Positions 1 through 5,478 of a stretch of DNA of 5,478 bases are shown piece after piece. Below the pieces are notes generated by a model. That model was not told where the DNA came from. It saw only the letters and a list, made by a program, of their open reading frames with translations, and ran no database searches. A program made the translations under genes and the position numbers. The DNA is from an uncultured Clostridia bacterium. GTDB lineage: Bacteria; Bacillota; Clostridia; Oscillospirales; CAG-272. The stretch covers positions 1 to 5,478 of the forward strand of contig CAMOLD010000090.1 of NCBI GenBank assembly GCA_946618395.1, read 5' to 3'. Position 1 is the first letter of the stretch, and every line of letters starts with the position of its first letter.

Positions 1-255
1 TACGAAAACCCCATCGAGCATACCTGCGAAATGAAGCTTGGGCAGGTTTTTGTTGTTAACGGGTGGCAAAAACCGGAGGGGTTTTGCGAGAGCGCCTGGG
101 ATTCCGTTTCCCCGTTTGTCCGGACTTTGGCGCAGGGCGGCGGAAATTTTTACGACGGCTGGATGAAAAATCCCAAGTCGGCAATGATCTCCTGTAACGA
201 CGGTTTCCGTCCGGTCAGTTTCCTTTTGGAAACGCTGGACGAGGACGCCGATTAA
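1..255 (+). CDS. TIGR04076 family protein, 5'-truncated by window edge
   Basis: The frame is open from the first base and ends at TAA, showing the last 84 residues. The reading matches the small TIGR04076 family of unknown function: a Cys followed by a GQVF segment (visible residues 9-17), a PEGFC..AWD segment (25-34), a GGGNFYDGWMK segment (46-56), and a CNDGFRPV segment (65-72) near the end. The family is usually around 90-100 residues, so about 10-20 N-terminal residues probably lie upstream. The in-frame ATG at 31 is unlikely to be the start, because the family-conserved Cys9 lies before it and no good ribosome site precedes it. Three cysteines (9, 29, 65) sit in the conserved blocks, which could mean metal or redox chemistry, but that is inference. 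The protein is soluble and cytoplasmic by appearance, with no signal peptide visible in the part present. The next gene follows after 30 bases. Confidence 0.85.
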   Translation, partial: YENPIEHTCEMKLGQVFVVNGWQKPEGFCESAWDSVSPFVRTLAQGGGNFYDGWMKNPKSAMISCNDGFRPVSFLLETLDEDAD

Positions 256-285
256 ATTATCAAATCACGAAAGAGGAAACTACCT

Positions 286-1347
286 ATGAAACCTATGAAG
301 CGCGTGTTTGCCATTCTCCTTGTGCTGGTTGTTATTACCGGCACTGCCGCCGGCTTTTCCGGTTGTCAAAACAAGCAGACAAAATTTGAATATTGGAACG
401 ATTGCGCTGCATTGAGCAGTTTGAAAGACTATGTCGCAACAGTGACCAACGAAAAATCAAAAGACTTTATTCCGGTAGAGGATCGGATTGCCGTTTTTGA
501 TATGGACGGAACGCTTTGCGGCGAACTGTTCCCGGAATATCTGGAATATATGCTGCTGGCATACCGCGGATTGGATGATCCCGATTACGAGGCAAGCGAT
601 TTTGTCAAGCAGGTGGCAACCGAAATTAAAGAGGCGGGCAAAAACTACAAAACGCCTGCCATTGCCGATTATGACGTCCGCCACGGAACGGCGCAAGCCG
701 AAGCCTTTGCCGGGCTGACGCCCGATGAGTTTATTACATACGTGAAGAATTTTTTGCAACAGGATGCGCAGGGCTTTGAAGGCTTGAAGTATGCCGATTC
801 CATCTATAAACCCATGATCGAGGTCGTTGCCTATTTGCAGGACCATGATTTCACCGTTTATGTGGTCAGCGGTTCGGATCGCATGATCTGCCGCGCGGTT
901 GCCTGCGAAAAGCTGAATATCCCCGAAAATCAGATCATCGGTATGGATGTGACCCTGCACGCGTCCAATCAGCCGGAAGACAAAGACAACCTGCACTATC
1001 AGTTCAACAACGGCGGGGAAGACAAACTGGTGCGCGGCGACCAGTTGTGGATCAAGAATCTGAAAATGAACAAGGTCTTCCAAATTGCGCAGGAAATAGG
1101 CAAACAGCCGGTGCTTTCCTTTGGCAACAGCAGTGGCGACGTTAGTATGCACGAATACACCATTACCAACAACAAATACAAATCCATGGCGTTTATGCTG
1201 ATCGCCGATGACACCGAGCGCGATCACGCCGACCTGACCGAAACCAACAAGCGCAAAGCTTCCTGGGAGGAGCATGGCTACACCATTATTTCCATGAAAA
1301 ATGATTTTAAGACGATTTACGGTTATGATGTTGTAATGACGGAATAA
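286..1347 (+). CDS. HAD-superfamily phosphatase, predicted lipoprotein
   Basis: This 353-residue protein starts with a positively charged segment, a hydrophobic stretch (residues 7-22) and a lipobox-like FSGC ending at Cys27, so it is probably lipid-anchored on the outer face of the membrane. HAD motif I is DMDGT (72-76, nucleophile Asp72, acid/base Asp74). Motif II is the Ser of VSGSDR (Ser195). The likely motif III lysine is Lys263, and motif IV is FGNSSGD (279-285) with Asp285. Asn281 stands where phosphoserine phosphatases have Asp; as I recall, this GNSxGD form is normal for this PSP-like subfamily (PF12710 type). About 110 residues between motifs I and II would form the cap. The C-terminal SMKNDFKTIY block (about 336-345) is also typical of the subfamily. 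The reaction should be Mg-dependent phosphomonoester hydrolysis; the substrate is unknown. The start ATG has AGAGGA at 272-277; Met4 is a possible alternative start. Confidence 0.9.
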   Translation: MKPMKRVFAILLVLVVITGTAAGFSGCQNKQTKFEYWNDCAALSSLKDYVATVTNEKSKDFIPVEDRIAVFDMDGTLCGELFPEYLEYMLLAYRGLDDPDYEASDFVKQVATEIKEAGKNYKTPAIADYDVRHGTAQAEAFAGLTPDEFITYVKNFLQQDAQGFEGLKYADSIYKPMIEVVAYLQDHDFTVYVVSGSDRMICRAVACEKLNIPENQIIGMDVTLHASNQPEDKDNLHYQFNNGGEDKLVRGDQLWIKNLKMNKVFQIAQEIGKQPVLSFGNSSGDVSMHEYTITNNKYKSMAFMLIADDTERDHADLTETNKRKASWEEHGYTIISMKNDFKTIYGYDVVMTE

Positions 1348-1372
1348 AAGCATTTTTATACGGAGAAGGAAA

Positions 1373-1678
1373 ATGCCATCAACAAAAGATTACTTGAACT
1401 TTGTTTTGGAGCAGCTTTCCGGCTTGGGCGAGGTGCCTTTCCGCCCGATGATGGGGGAGTATGTCCTCTATTATCATGGCAAGGTCATTGGCGGTATTTA
1501 CGACGACCGCTTTTTGGTCAAGCCCACGCCTTCGGCATTGCAATTGTTGAGGGAGAGCGGCAAAGAGGCTGTTTACGAGCTCCCATATCCGGGCGCCAAA
1601 AATATGCTGATGCCGGATATTGACAACCGCGAGCTGACCTGCCGGCTGGTTCTTGCCATTGCCGACGATTTGAAATAG
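1373..1678 (+). CDS. TfoX/Sxy family protein, N-terminal domain only
   Basis: The 101-residue product matches the TfoX N-terminal domain (PF04993) over nearly its full length: an opening helix KDYLNFVLEQL (5-15), the hallmark RPMMGEYVLYYHGKVIGGIYDD region (24-45), a FLVKPT strand (47-52), and a closing PYPGAKNMLMP block (71-81) followed by a C-terminal helix. In gamma-proteobacteria TfoX/Sxy is a regulator of competence genes and carries a second C-terminal domain. Single-domain forms like this one are common in Bacillota and their role is not established, so a competence function should not be assumed. The start ATG has a GGAGAAGGA ribosome site at 1362-1370. The gene lies 25 bases after the lipoprotein phosphatase and 23 bases before the nucleotidase, which suggests co-transcription. 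No signal peptide or membrane span is visible. Confidence 0.92.
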   Translation: MPSTKDYLNFVLEQLSGLGEVPFRPMMGEYVLYYHGKVIGGIYDDRFLVKPTPSALQLLRESGKEAVYELPYPGAKNMLMPDIDNRELTCRLVLAIADDLK

Positions 1679-1701
1679 AACGTTGCTTTTTCGGAGATTC
1701 T

Positions 1702-2406
1702 ATGTTAAAAGTATTGCTTTGGGACGTTGACGGAACGCTTTTGAACTTTCGGGAGGCCGAAAAAATCGGGATTCGCCGGGGGTTTGCCCGTTTGGGGCTT
1801 GGCGAATGCACCGATGAAATGCTTGCCGATTATTCCGCCATCAACCGCTGCCATTGGGAGATGCTGGAACGCGGGGAATTGACAAAGCCGCAGGTTCTGG
1901 AAGGGCGGTTCCTTGAATTTTTTACCAAATACGGTGTTCCTACCGATTGCATTGCCGAGTTTAACCGCGGCTATCAGATCGATTTGGGCGAAACGATTTG
2001 CTTTCAGGACGGCGCTTTGGATGTTTTGCGAGAACTTGCCCCGGTTGTCCGGCAGTATGCCGTTACCAACGGCACCAAAATTGCGCAGGCACGCAAACTG
2101 GAAAAATCCGGCTTGAACAACATTTTGAACGGCGCCTTTATCTCCGAGGACGTTGGCGCCGAGAAACCGTCGATCGCCTTTTTTGAGGCGGTTTGGCAGT
2201 CGATTGGGCATTTTGCGCCGGATGAGGTGATGATCATTGGCGATTCGCTGACCAGCGATATTTTGGGCGGCAACCGCGCAAACATCCGGACCTGCTGGTT
2301 CAATCCGACCGGTGCAGTTGCACCTACCGATTTGCGGATTGATTTTACGGTGAAGAACTTGCACGAAATTCCGCAAATCATACTTTCCATGAACAAAATC
2401 GGGTAA
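1702..2406 (+). CDS. yjjG: YjjG family noncanonical pyrimidine nucleotidase (HAD)
   Basis: This 234-residue cytoplasmic HAD hydrolase follows the YjjG pattern (TIGR02254) from end to end. Motif I is DVDGTLLNF with Asp8 and Asp10; an alpha-helical C1 cap occupies roughly residues 17-95; motif II is VTNGT with Thr122; motif III is GAEKPS with Lys155; motif IV is IGDSLTSDI with Asp181 and Asp186. All catalytic residues are present and the length is normal for the family. The E. coli enzyme removes the 5' phosphate from pyrimidine nucleoside monophosphates, including damaged or analogue forms such as 5-fluoro-dUMP, and is regarded as a nucleotide-pool cleaner; this role is carried over by homology. 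The ATG at 1702 is preceded by GGAG at 1693-1696 and the motif I spacing from the start is as expected. Codon 2 is TTA, the only TTA, CTA or TCA codon in the gene. Confidence 0.93.
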   Translation: MLKVLLWDVDGTLLNFREAEKIGIRRGFARLGLGECTDEMLADYSAINRCHWEMLERGELTKPQVLEGRFLEFFTKYGVPTDCIAEFNRGYQIDLGETICFQDGALDVLRELAPVVRQYAVTNGTKIAQARKLEKSGLNNILNGAFISEDVGAEKPSIAFFEAVWQSIGHFAPDEVMIIGDSLTSDILGGNRANIRTCWFNPTGAVAPTDLRIDFTVKNLHEIPQIILSMNKIG

Positions 2407-2437
2407 ACGGGCATATTCTGTTTTCAAGTTTGACGAT

Positions 2438-2443
2438 AGGAGG
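2438..2443 (+). promoter_or_regulatory. Ribosome binding site that sets the reductase start at 2453
   Basis: AGGAGG is a near-perfect Shine-Dalgarno sequence. Its end lies 9 bases before the ATG at 2453 but only 3 bases before the in-frame TTG at 2447. The spacing therefore favours the ATG, and the two extra residues of the TTG start should be dropped. Confidence 0.8.
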
Positions 2444-2452
2444 AATTTGGGA

Positions 2453-3070
2453 ATGAAAGTTTTAATGCTCAACGGCTCGCCGCGCTCCGGCGGGAATACG
2501 GCGGCCGCGTTGAATGAAATGCGCAAGGTGTTTGAAGAAAACGGCGTAGAGGTTGAGGTCGTCCAGGTGGGCGCAAAACCCGTGCGCGGTTGCATTGCCT
2601 GCGGCAAATGCGCCGAGAAAGGTCAATGCGTGTTTGACGATCTTGTCAACGAAACGGCGCCCAAATTTGCCGCGTGCGATGGGCTTGTCATCGCCTCTCC
2701 CGTTTACTATGCCTCGGCAAACGGTTCGCTGATCTCCTTTTTGGATCGGCTGTTTTACTCGGCGCATTTTGATAAGCGCATGAAGGTTGGCGCATCGGTT
2801 GCCGTTGCGCGCCGCGCCGGAACGACCGCAACCTTTGACCAACTCAACAAATATTTCACCATTTGCGGTATGCCGGTGGCTTCCTCCAACTATTGGAACG
2901 AACTTCACGGCCGCGCCCCCGGCGAGGTGGAAGGCGACGCCGAGGGAATGCAAACCCTGCGCACGCTTGCGCGGAACATGATTTTTTTGATGAAATCCAT
3001 CGCCCTGGGGAAAGCACAATTCGGCCTTCCCGAAGAGGAGGGGCGTGTTTTTACCAACTTTATTCATTGA
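2453..3070 (+). CDS. NAD(P)H-dependent flavodoxin-family oxidoreductase
   Basis: This 205-residue protein belongs to the NADPH-dependent FMN reductase / iron-sulfur flavoprotein group. It begins with the beta strand KVLMLNGSPR and the FMN phosphate-binding loop GSPRSGGNT (residues 8-16). A cysteine cluster Cys47-x2-Cys50-x2-Cys53-x5-Cys59 fits the compact pattern described for iron-sulfur flavoproteins, so a 4Fe-4S cluster is possible. SPVYYASANGSLISFLDR (82-99) is the second conserved flavin-contact block. Many relatives of this size have the same CxxCxxC stretch without proven clusters, so the cofactor is inferred. It is probably cytoplasmic and transfers electrons from NAD(P)H through FMN to an unknown acceptor, such as a quinone or a redox protein. 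The start at 2453 is chosen because AGGAGG lies 9 bases upstream; an in-frame TTG at 2447 is too close to that site. The gene is 46 bases after the nucleotidase, the widest gap in the run. Confidence 0.92.
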   Translation: MKVLMLNGSPRSGGNTAAALNEMRKVFEENGVEVEVVQVGAKPVRGCIACGKCAEKGQCVFDDLVNETAPKFAACDGLVIASPVYYASANGSLISFLDRLFYSAHFDKRMKVGASVAVARRAGTTATFDQLNKYFTICGMPVASSNYWNELHGRAPGEVEGDAEGMQTLRTLARNMIFLMKSIALGKAQFGLPEEEGRVFTNFIH

Positions 3071-3096
3071 TTTTCCATGTTTGAACGGCAAAAGCC

Positions 3097-3104
3097 GGAA
3101 AGGA
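3097..3104 (+). promoter_or_regulatory. Ribosome binding site that sets the CDF transporter start at 3110
   Basis: GGAAAGGA ends 5 bases before the ATG at 3110. The longer in-frame option, ATG at 3077, lies 6 bases after the previous stop with no purine-rich site before it, and would add 11 residues unlike the family. The 3110 start is preferred. Confidence 0.75.
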
Positions 3105-3109
3105 TTTTT

Positions 3110-4231
3110 ATGGTAGAAGAAAAGAAAACAAACCGCACCAAGGAGATTGTAAAAGTCAGTTTCCGCGGCATCGGCGTCAATCTTGTGCTGGTCGTTTTCA
3201 AAGCGGTTGTGGGGTTGCTGGCAAACTCCATTGCCGTTGTTTTGGATGCGGTGAACAACCTTTCGGACGCGCTTTCCTCCATTATTACCATTATCGGAAC
3301 GAAGATTGCGGGCAAAGGCGCCGATAAAAAGCACCCCTACGGGCATGGACGCGTGGAATACATCACGTCCTCCATCATTGCGGTCATCATGCTTGCCGCC
3401 GGCGTTACGGCGCTGAAAGAATCCATTGAGAAGATCATTACCCCAACAAAGACCGACTTTAAGATCTATTCGGTCATCATCATTGCGGCGGCAGTGGGGG
3501 CAAAAATTGTGCTGGGGCTTTATTTCCGCAAAAAGGGAAAGCAGTTCAGTTCCTCCTCGCTCATCTCTTCGGGCACCGATGCGCTGTTTGACGCAGTGCT
3601 CTCTACGGCAACGCTGGTTTCCGCTGTGGTTGCCATAGGCTGGGGATATAACATTGAGGGTTTTTTGGGCGTTGGAATTTCGGTCTTCATTCTCAAAGCC
3701 GGCATTGAAGTGATGCGCGATGCCATCAGCGAGCTGATCGGGGTTCGGATCGACTCGGAGCTTGCCGAGGGGATCAAATCCAAAATCGCTTCCTTTGAGG
3801 AAATTCACGGTGTTTACGATCTGATTTTGCACACCTACGGACCGGGGCAGTTGATTGGTGCCGTCCACGTGGAGATTGACGACGACCTGACCGCCCGGCA
3901 GATTGACACTTTGACGCGCAGGATCACAGCGGATGTTTACCATACCTTCGGTGTGATTTTAACGGTCGGCATTTATGCTTCCAACACCTCGGACGATATT
4001 TCCAAAACCATTCGCAAGGCGGCGGAAGAGAAGATCCGGGAGTATCCGCAAATTCTGCAAATGCACGGGTTTTATATGGAACACGAGGCAAAGGTGGTTT
4101 CTTTGGATATTATTTTGGATTTCAAAGAGAAAAATCCCAAAGAAATTTCGGAAAAGATTTGCGCCGCGTTGCAGTCGGAGTTCCCGGAATATCGATTTTA
4201 TGTGAATCTGGATCGCGATTTCAGCGATTGA
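3110..4231 (+). CDS. Cation diffusion facilitator transporter, probable Mn-type exporter
   Basis: This 373-residue protein has the full CDF architecture. About six membrane spans lie near residues 17-38, 40-64, 83-101, 119-138, 153-177 and 184-205, followed by a cytoplasmic dimerisation domain from about 210. The signature HPYGHGR (75-81) follows span 2. The transport-site residues are Asn49 and Asp53 in span 2 (NNLSD) and Asp157 and Asp161 in span 5 (DALFD). Zinc CDFs typically have His at one or more of these positions; the Asn-Asp-Asp-Asp set, as I recall, resembles MntE-type manganese exporters of Gram-positive bacteria. It should export a divalent metal, most likely Mn2+, using the proton gradient. 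It is about 70 residues longer than YiiP because a further alpha/beta segment (about 290-373) follows the usual C-terminal domain; similar length is normal for MntE-like proteins. No room exists for a manganese riboswitch in the 39-base gap upstream. Confidence 0.94.
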   Translation: MVEEKKTNRTKEIVKVSFRGIGVNLVLVVFKAVVGLLANSIAVVLDAVNNLSDALSSIITIIGTKIAGKGADKKHPYGHGRVEYITSSIIAVIMLAAGVTALKESIEKIITPTKTDFKIYSVIIIAAAVGAKIVLGLYFRKKGKQFSSSSLISSGTDALFDAVLSTATLVSAVVAIGWGYNIEGFLGVGISVFILKAGIEVMRDAISELIGVRIDSELAEGIKSKIASFEEIHGVYDLILHTYGPGQLIGAVHVEIDDDLTARQIDTLTRRITADVYHTFGVILTVGIYASNTSDDISKTIRKAAEEKIREYPQILQMHGFYMEHEAKVVSLDIILDFKEKNPKEISEKICAALQSEFPEYRFYVNLDRDFSD

Positions 4232-4255
4232 AAACAGAGAAAGGAATTTGAAAGA

Positions 4256-5110
4256 ATGGGAAAAAATATTTTCGGTATTTCGCACACTGCCGAGAAAATT
4301 GACGGGGCGGATTTTATTGTGCGGTCCAATCCCCCGGAGATTTTGAACCGAATGGACGAAATCAGCGCCGAGGCGCAAACGCTGGTCCTCCAAAATAGCC
4401 CCTCCCGGCGGTGGTCGCTTTTGCGGACGTTGCTTTTGACAGCAGGAACGCTCCTGTTTATGTTTGGAATTTTCAATGCCAGTTCTGCCGGAAAGCTCTC
4501 TTTCTTCGGCGTTTTTCAGGCCTCCCCGGTTTTGATGATCCTTGCAATCGTCTCTTTGGCTTCGTCGGTTGCCATGGTGGTCATTGAGCGGAACCGCATG
4601 AAAAAAAGCGAACGAGGCGAAGCACTTGCCGAATGGAAAATGCGATCCAAAGAAGCTGAAAAAGAAGCGTATGCCGCATTGCAGGTCCCGCAAGACGCCA
4701 TTTCGCTGGATTTGCTCACCGCCACCTATACGCAAAAGAACGGTGCTGTTCAAAACGTTACCTATACGGCGTTTGATTTTTACGCATGGATTGAAAACGA
4801 ATGCCTTTGCCTTGCCGACGTGGAAAATGTTGTTGCCGTTCCGCTGGAACAAATTCAGGGGATTTCCGAGGTTGCCGGCAAAACCGGGTTCTATTTTTGG
4901 AACAAAAAAGAATCGCCCCAGTCCGAAACTTACCGAAAATATCAAATCCGCAGGACCTTTTTCGGGGGATATTCGGTCAAAGGCGTTCGCGTCGCGCATA
5001 TTCGCGGAGCGTTTGGGGAATATGAACTTTTGATTCCACCCTATGAGCTGGACACATTCCTGCGTTTGACCGGCAAAGCCGTTCGCAGCGAAGAAAAAAT
5101 TGAAGAATAA
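4256..5110 (+). CDS. Hypothetical two-span membrane protein with cytoplasmic C-terminal domain
   Basis: I do not recognise this 284-residue protein. A polar N-terminal region (1-50) is followed by two hydrophobic spans at about 55-74 and 90-111, joined by a short loop. A charged helical segment rich in Lys, Glu and Arg (112-142) leads to a mixed beta-rich domain (about 143-275). Basic residues before span 1 (RRW, 51-53) and after span 2 (ERNRMKK, 111-117) put both ends in the cytoplasm. The C-terminal domain has alternating strands, an IPL-like VPLEQIQGIS block (195-204) and a final helix after YELLIPPYELDTFLRL, reminiscent of bacterial PH-like domains; this fold guess is weak. The start ATG has AAGGA at 4241-4245, 10 bases upstream. 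It begins 24 bases after the metal exporter and is followed 20 bases later by another membrane protein, so the three are probably expressed together. It contains no TTA, CTA or TCA codon. Confidence 0.85.
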   Translation: MGKNIFGISHTAEKIDGADFIVRSNPPEILNRMDEISAEAQTLVLQNSPSRRWSLLRTLLLTAGTLLFMFGIFNASSAGKLSFFGVFQASPVLMILAIVSLASSVAMVVIERNRMKKSERGEALAEWKMRSKEAEKEAYAALQVPQDAISLDLLTATYTQKNGAVQNVTYTAFDFYAWIENECLCLADVENVVAVPLEQIQGISEVAGKTGFYFWNKKESPQSETYRKYQIRRTFFGGYSVKGVRVAHIRGAFGEYELLIPPYELDTFLRLTGKAVRSEEKIEE

Positions 5111-5121
5111 TTACATTTTTT

Positions 5122-5128
5122 GGAGGAG
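5122..5128 (+). promoter_or_regulatory. Strong ribosome binding site for the last gene
   Basis: GGAGGAG lies just before the ATG at 5131, with the GGAGG core ending 4 bases from the start. It is one of the two strongest Shine-Dalgarno matches in the window and supports the reality of the short membrane protein that follows. Confidence 0.75.
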
Positions 5129-5130
5129 TT

Positions 5131-5478
5131 ATGAGAAAATCGGATATTGTAAGGCTTGTTTTTATTTCCATATTGACCATTGCCGCAATCATTTGCTGCG
5201 TTTTGTCCATCTCCATCCGCGTCAGCTTGGAGAAAGCCGGAGAGAACGTAGAAGGGGCGGCGGAAGGCCTTGGTTTTGCCTTTGCGGCGGCATTTGGAAT
5301 GATCATTGCCATTTTGTATGCCATTGCCGGAATGGTAGCGGGGCTGATTTCCATTTTGATAGCCGCTTTCGGTCTGCGCGCGCCGGTTTTAGGGGTGAGA
5401 ATTACGTTTATCGTTTTGCTGGTTGTTGACGCCGCCCTGATCCTGACAACGGCAATCGGAACCTTTGCAGGGCTTTGA
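5131..5478 (+). CDS. Hypothetical small multi-span membrane protein
   Basis: I do not recognise this 115-residue, very hydrophobic protein. Spans are visible at about residues 8-29 and 90-112, with a long Ala/Gly/Ile-rich hydrophobic region at about 46-82 that may hold one or two spans, giving three or four in all. A short polar stretch (residues 30-45, with KAGENVEGAAEG) separates the first two hydrophobic regions. There are no catalytic motifs, conserved charged membrane residues or cysteine clusters; the only cysteines are a Cys22-Cys23 pair inside span 1. The start is fixed by GGAGGAG directly upstream. Its codon use is slightly different from its neighbours, with AGA, AGG, ATA and one TTA in a short gene. 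The stop TGA is the last codon of the window, so what follows is unknown. It may work with the preceding membrane protein, from which it is separated by 20 bases, but that rests on position only. Confidence 0.85.
   Translation: MRKSDIVRLVFISILTIAAIICCVLSISIRVSLEKAGENVEGAAEGLGFAFAAAFGMIIAILYAIAGMVAGLISILIAAFGLRAPVLGVRITFIVLLVVDAALILTTAIGTFAGL

Larger units (their letters stand above)
1..5478 (+). other. Probable single transcription unit of eight genes
   Basis: All eight genes run in the same direction with gaps of 30, 25, 23, 46, 39, 24 and 20 bases. None of the gaps holds a stem-loop followed by a T-run, and none is long enough for a well-formed promoter plus leader, although a promoter inside an upstream coding region cannot be excluded. 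Both ends of the unit probably lie outside the window: the first gene is truncated and the last ends at the window edge. Confidence 0.5.

Noticed and set aside
1373..1678. Natural competence regulator based on TfoX similarity
   Set aside because: Only the N-terminal domain is present, no competence genes are nearby, and single-domain forms in Bacillota have no proven competence role.
2430..2435. TTGACG resembling a -35 promoter box upstream of the flavin reductase
   Set aside because: There is no matching -10 box at the right distance before the gene start, and the ribosome site occupies the space.
3086..3097. Small perfect inverted repeat (CGGC, AAAA loop, GCCG) before the CDF gene
   Set aside because: A 4-base stem without an adjoining T-run is too weak for a terminator, and it could occur by chance. 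A mild effect on the adjacent ribosome site cannot be ruled out.
3077..3109. ATG at 3077 as start of the CDF gene
   Set aside because: It has no ribosome site, sits 6 bases after the previous stop, and the ATG at 3110 has a good site and gives the normal family N terminus.
2462..3943. A 493-codon open frame on the - strand spanning the flavin reductase and CDF genes; similar long - strand frames at 457-1353, 1705-2607 and 3959-4999
   Set aside because: All four are in exact codon register with the + strand genes. Such frames stay open only because TTA, CTA and TCA codons are almost absent on the + strand. Their translations are rich in His, Asn, Gly and Arg, cross gene boundaries and show no recognisable domain.
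1..5478. A defence, toxin-antitoxin or mobile-element system
   Set aside because: No transposase, integrase, nuclease, restriction, toxin or repeat signature is visible. The small gene at 5131 is a multi-span membrane protein with no partner antitoxin pattern.

Overview
The window is a compact run of eight genes, all on the + strand, separated by gaps of only about 20 to 46 bases. No convincing terminator or promoter is visible in any gap. Each complete gene has a purine-rich Shine-Dalgarno sequence. The base composition looks balanced, the standard stop codons TAA, TAG and TGA are all used, and the protein families are typical of anaerobic Gram-positive bacteria. This suggests a member of the Bacillota, probably a gut-type Clostridia. 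That placement is inferred from gene content and style; there is no rRNA or other marker to confirm it.

Layout from left to right: (1) the 3' part of a small TIGR04076-family protein, cut by the window edge; (2) a predicted lipoprotein of the HAD superfamily, probably a phosphatase acting outside the membrane; (3) a stand-alone TfoX N-terminal-domain protein; (4) a YjjG-type HAD nucleotidase; (5) an NAD(P)H-dependent flavoprotein reductase with an iron-sulfur-like cysteine cluster; (6) a cation diffusion facilitator whose metal-site residues look like those of manganese exporters; (7) an unrecognised two-span membrane protein with a cytoplasmic C-terminal domain; (8) an unrecognised small, very hydrophobic membrane protein whose stop codon is the last codon of the window.

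The genes do not form an obvious pathway. Two unrelated HAD phosphatases (one exported, one cytoplasmic), a flavin reductase and a metal exporter suggest a loose housekeeping or stress-related transcription unit rather than a dedicated system. The least explained part is the pair of membrane proteins at 4256-5478, directly behind the metal exporter. I found no mobile elements, CRISPR arrays, RNA genes or notable repeats, and I do not see strong evidence for a novel system. The most distinctive sequence-wide property is the near absence of TTA, CTA and TCA codons, which also explains the long open frames on the opposite strand.
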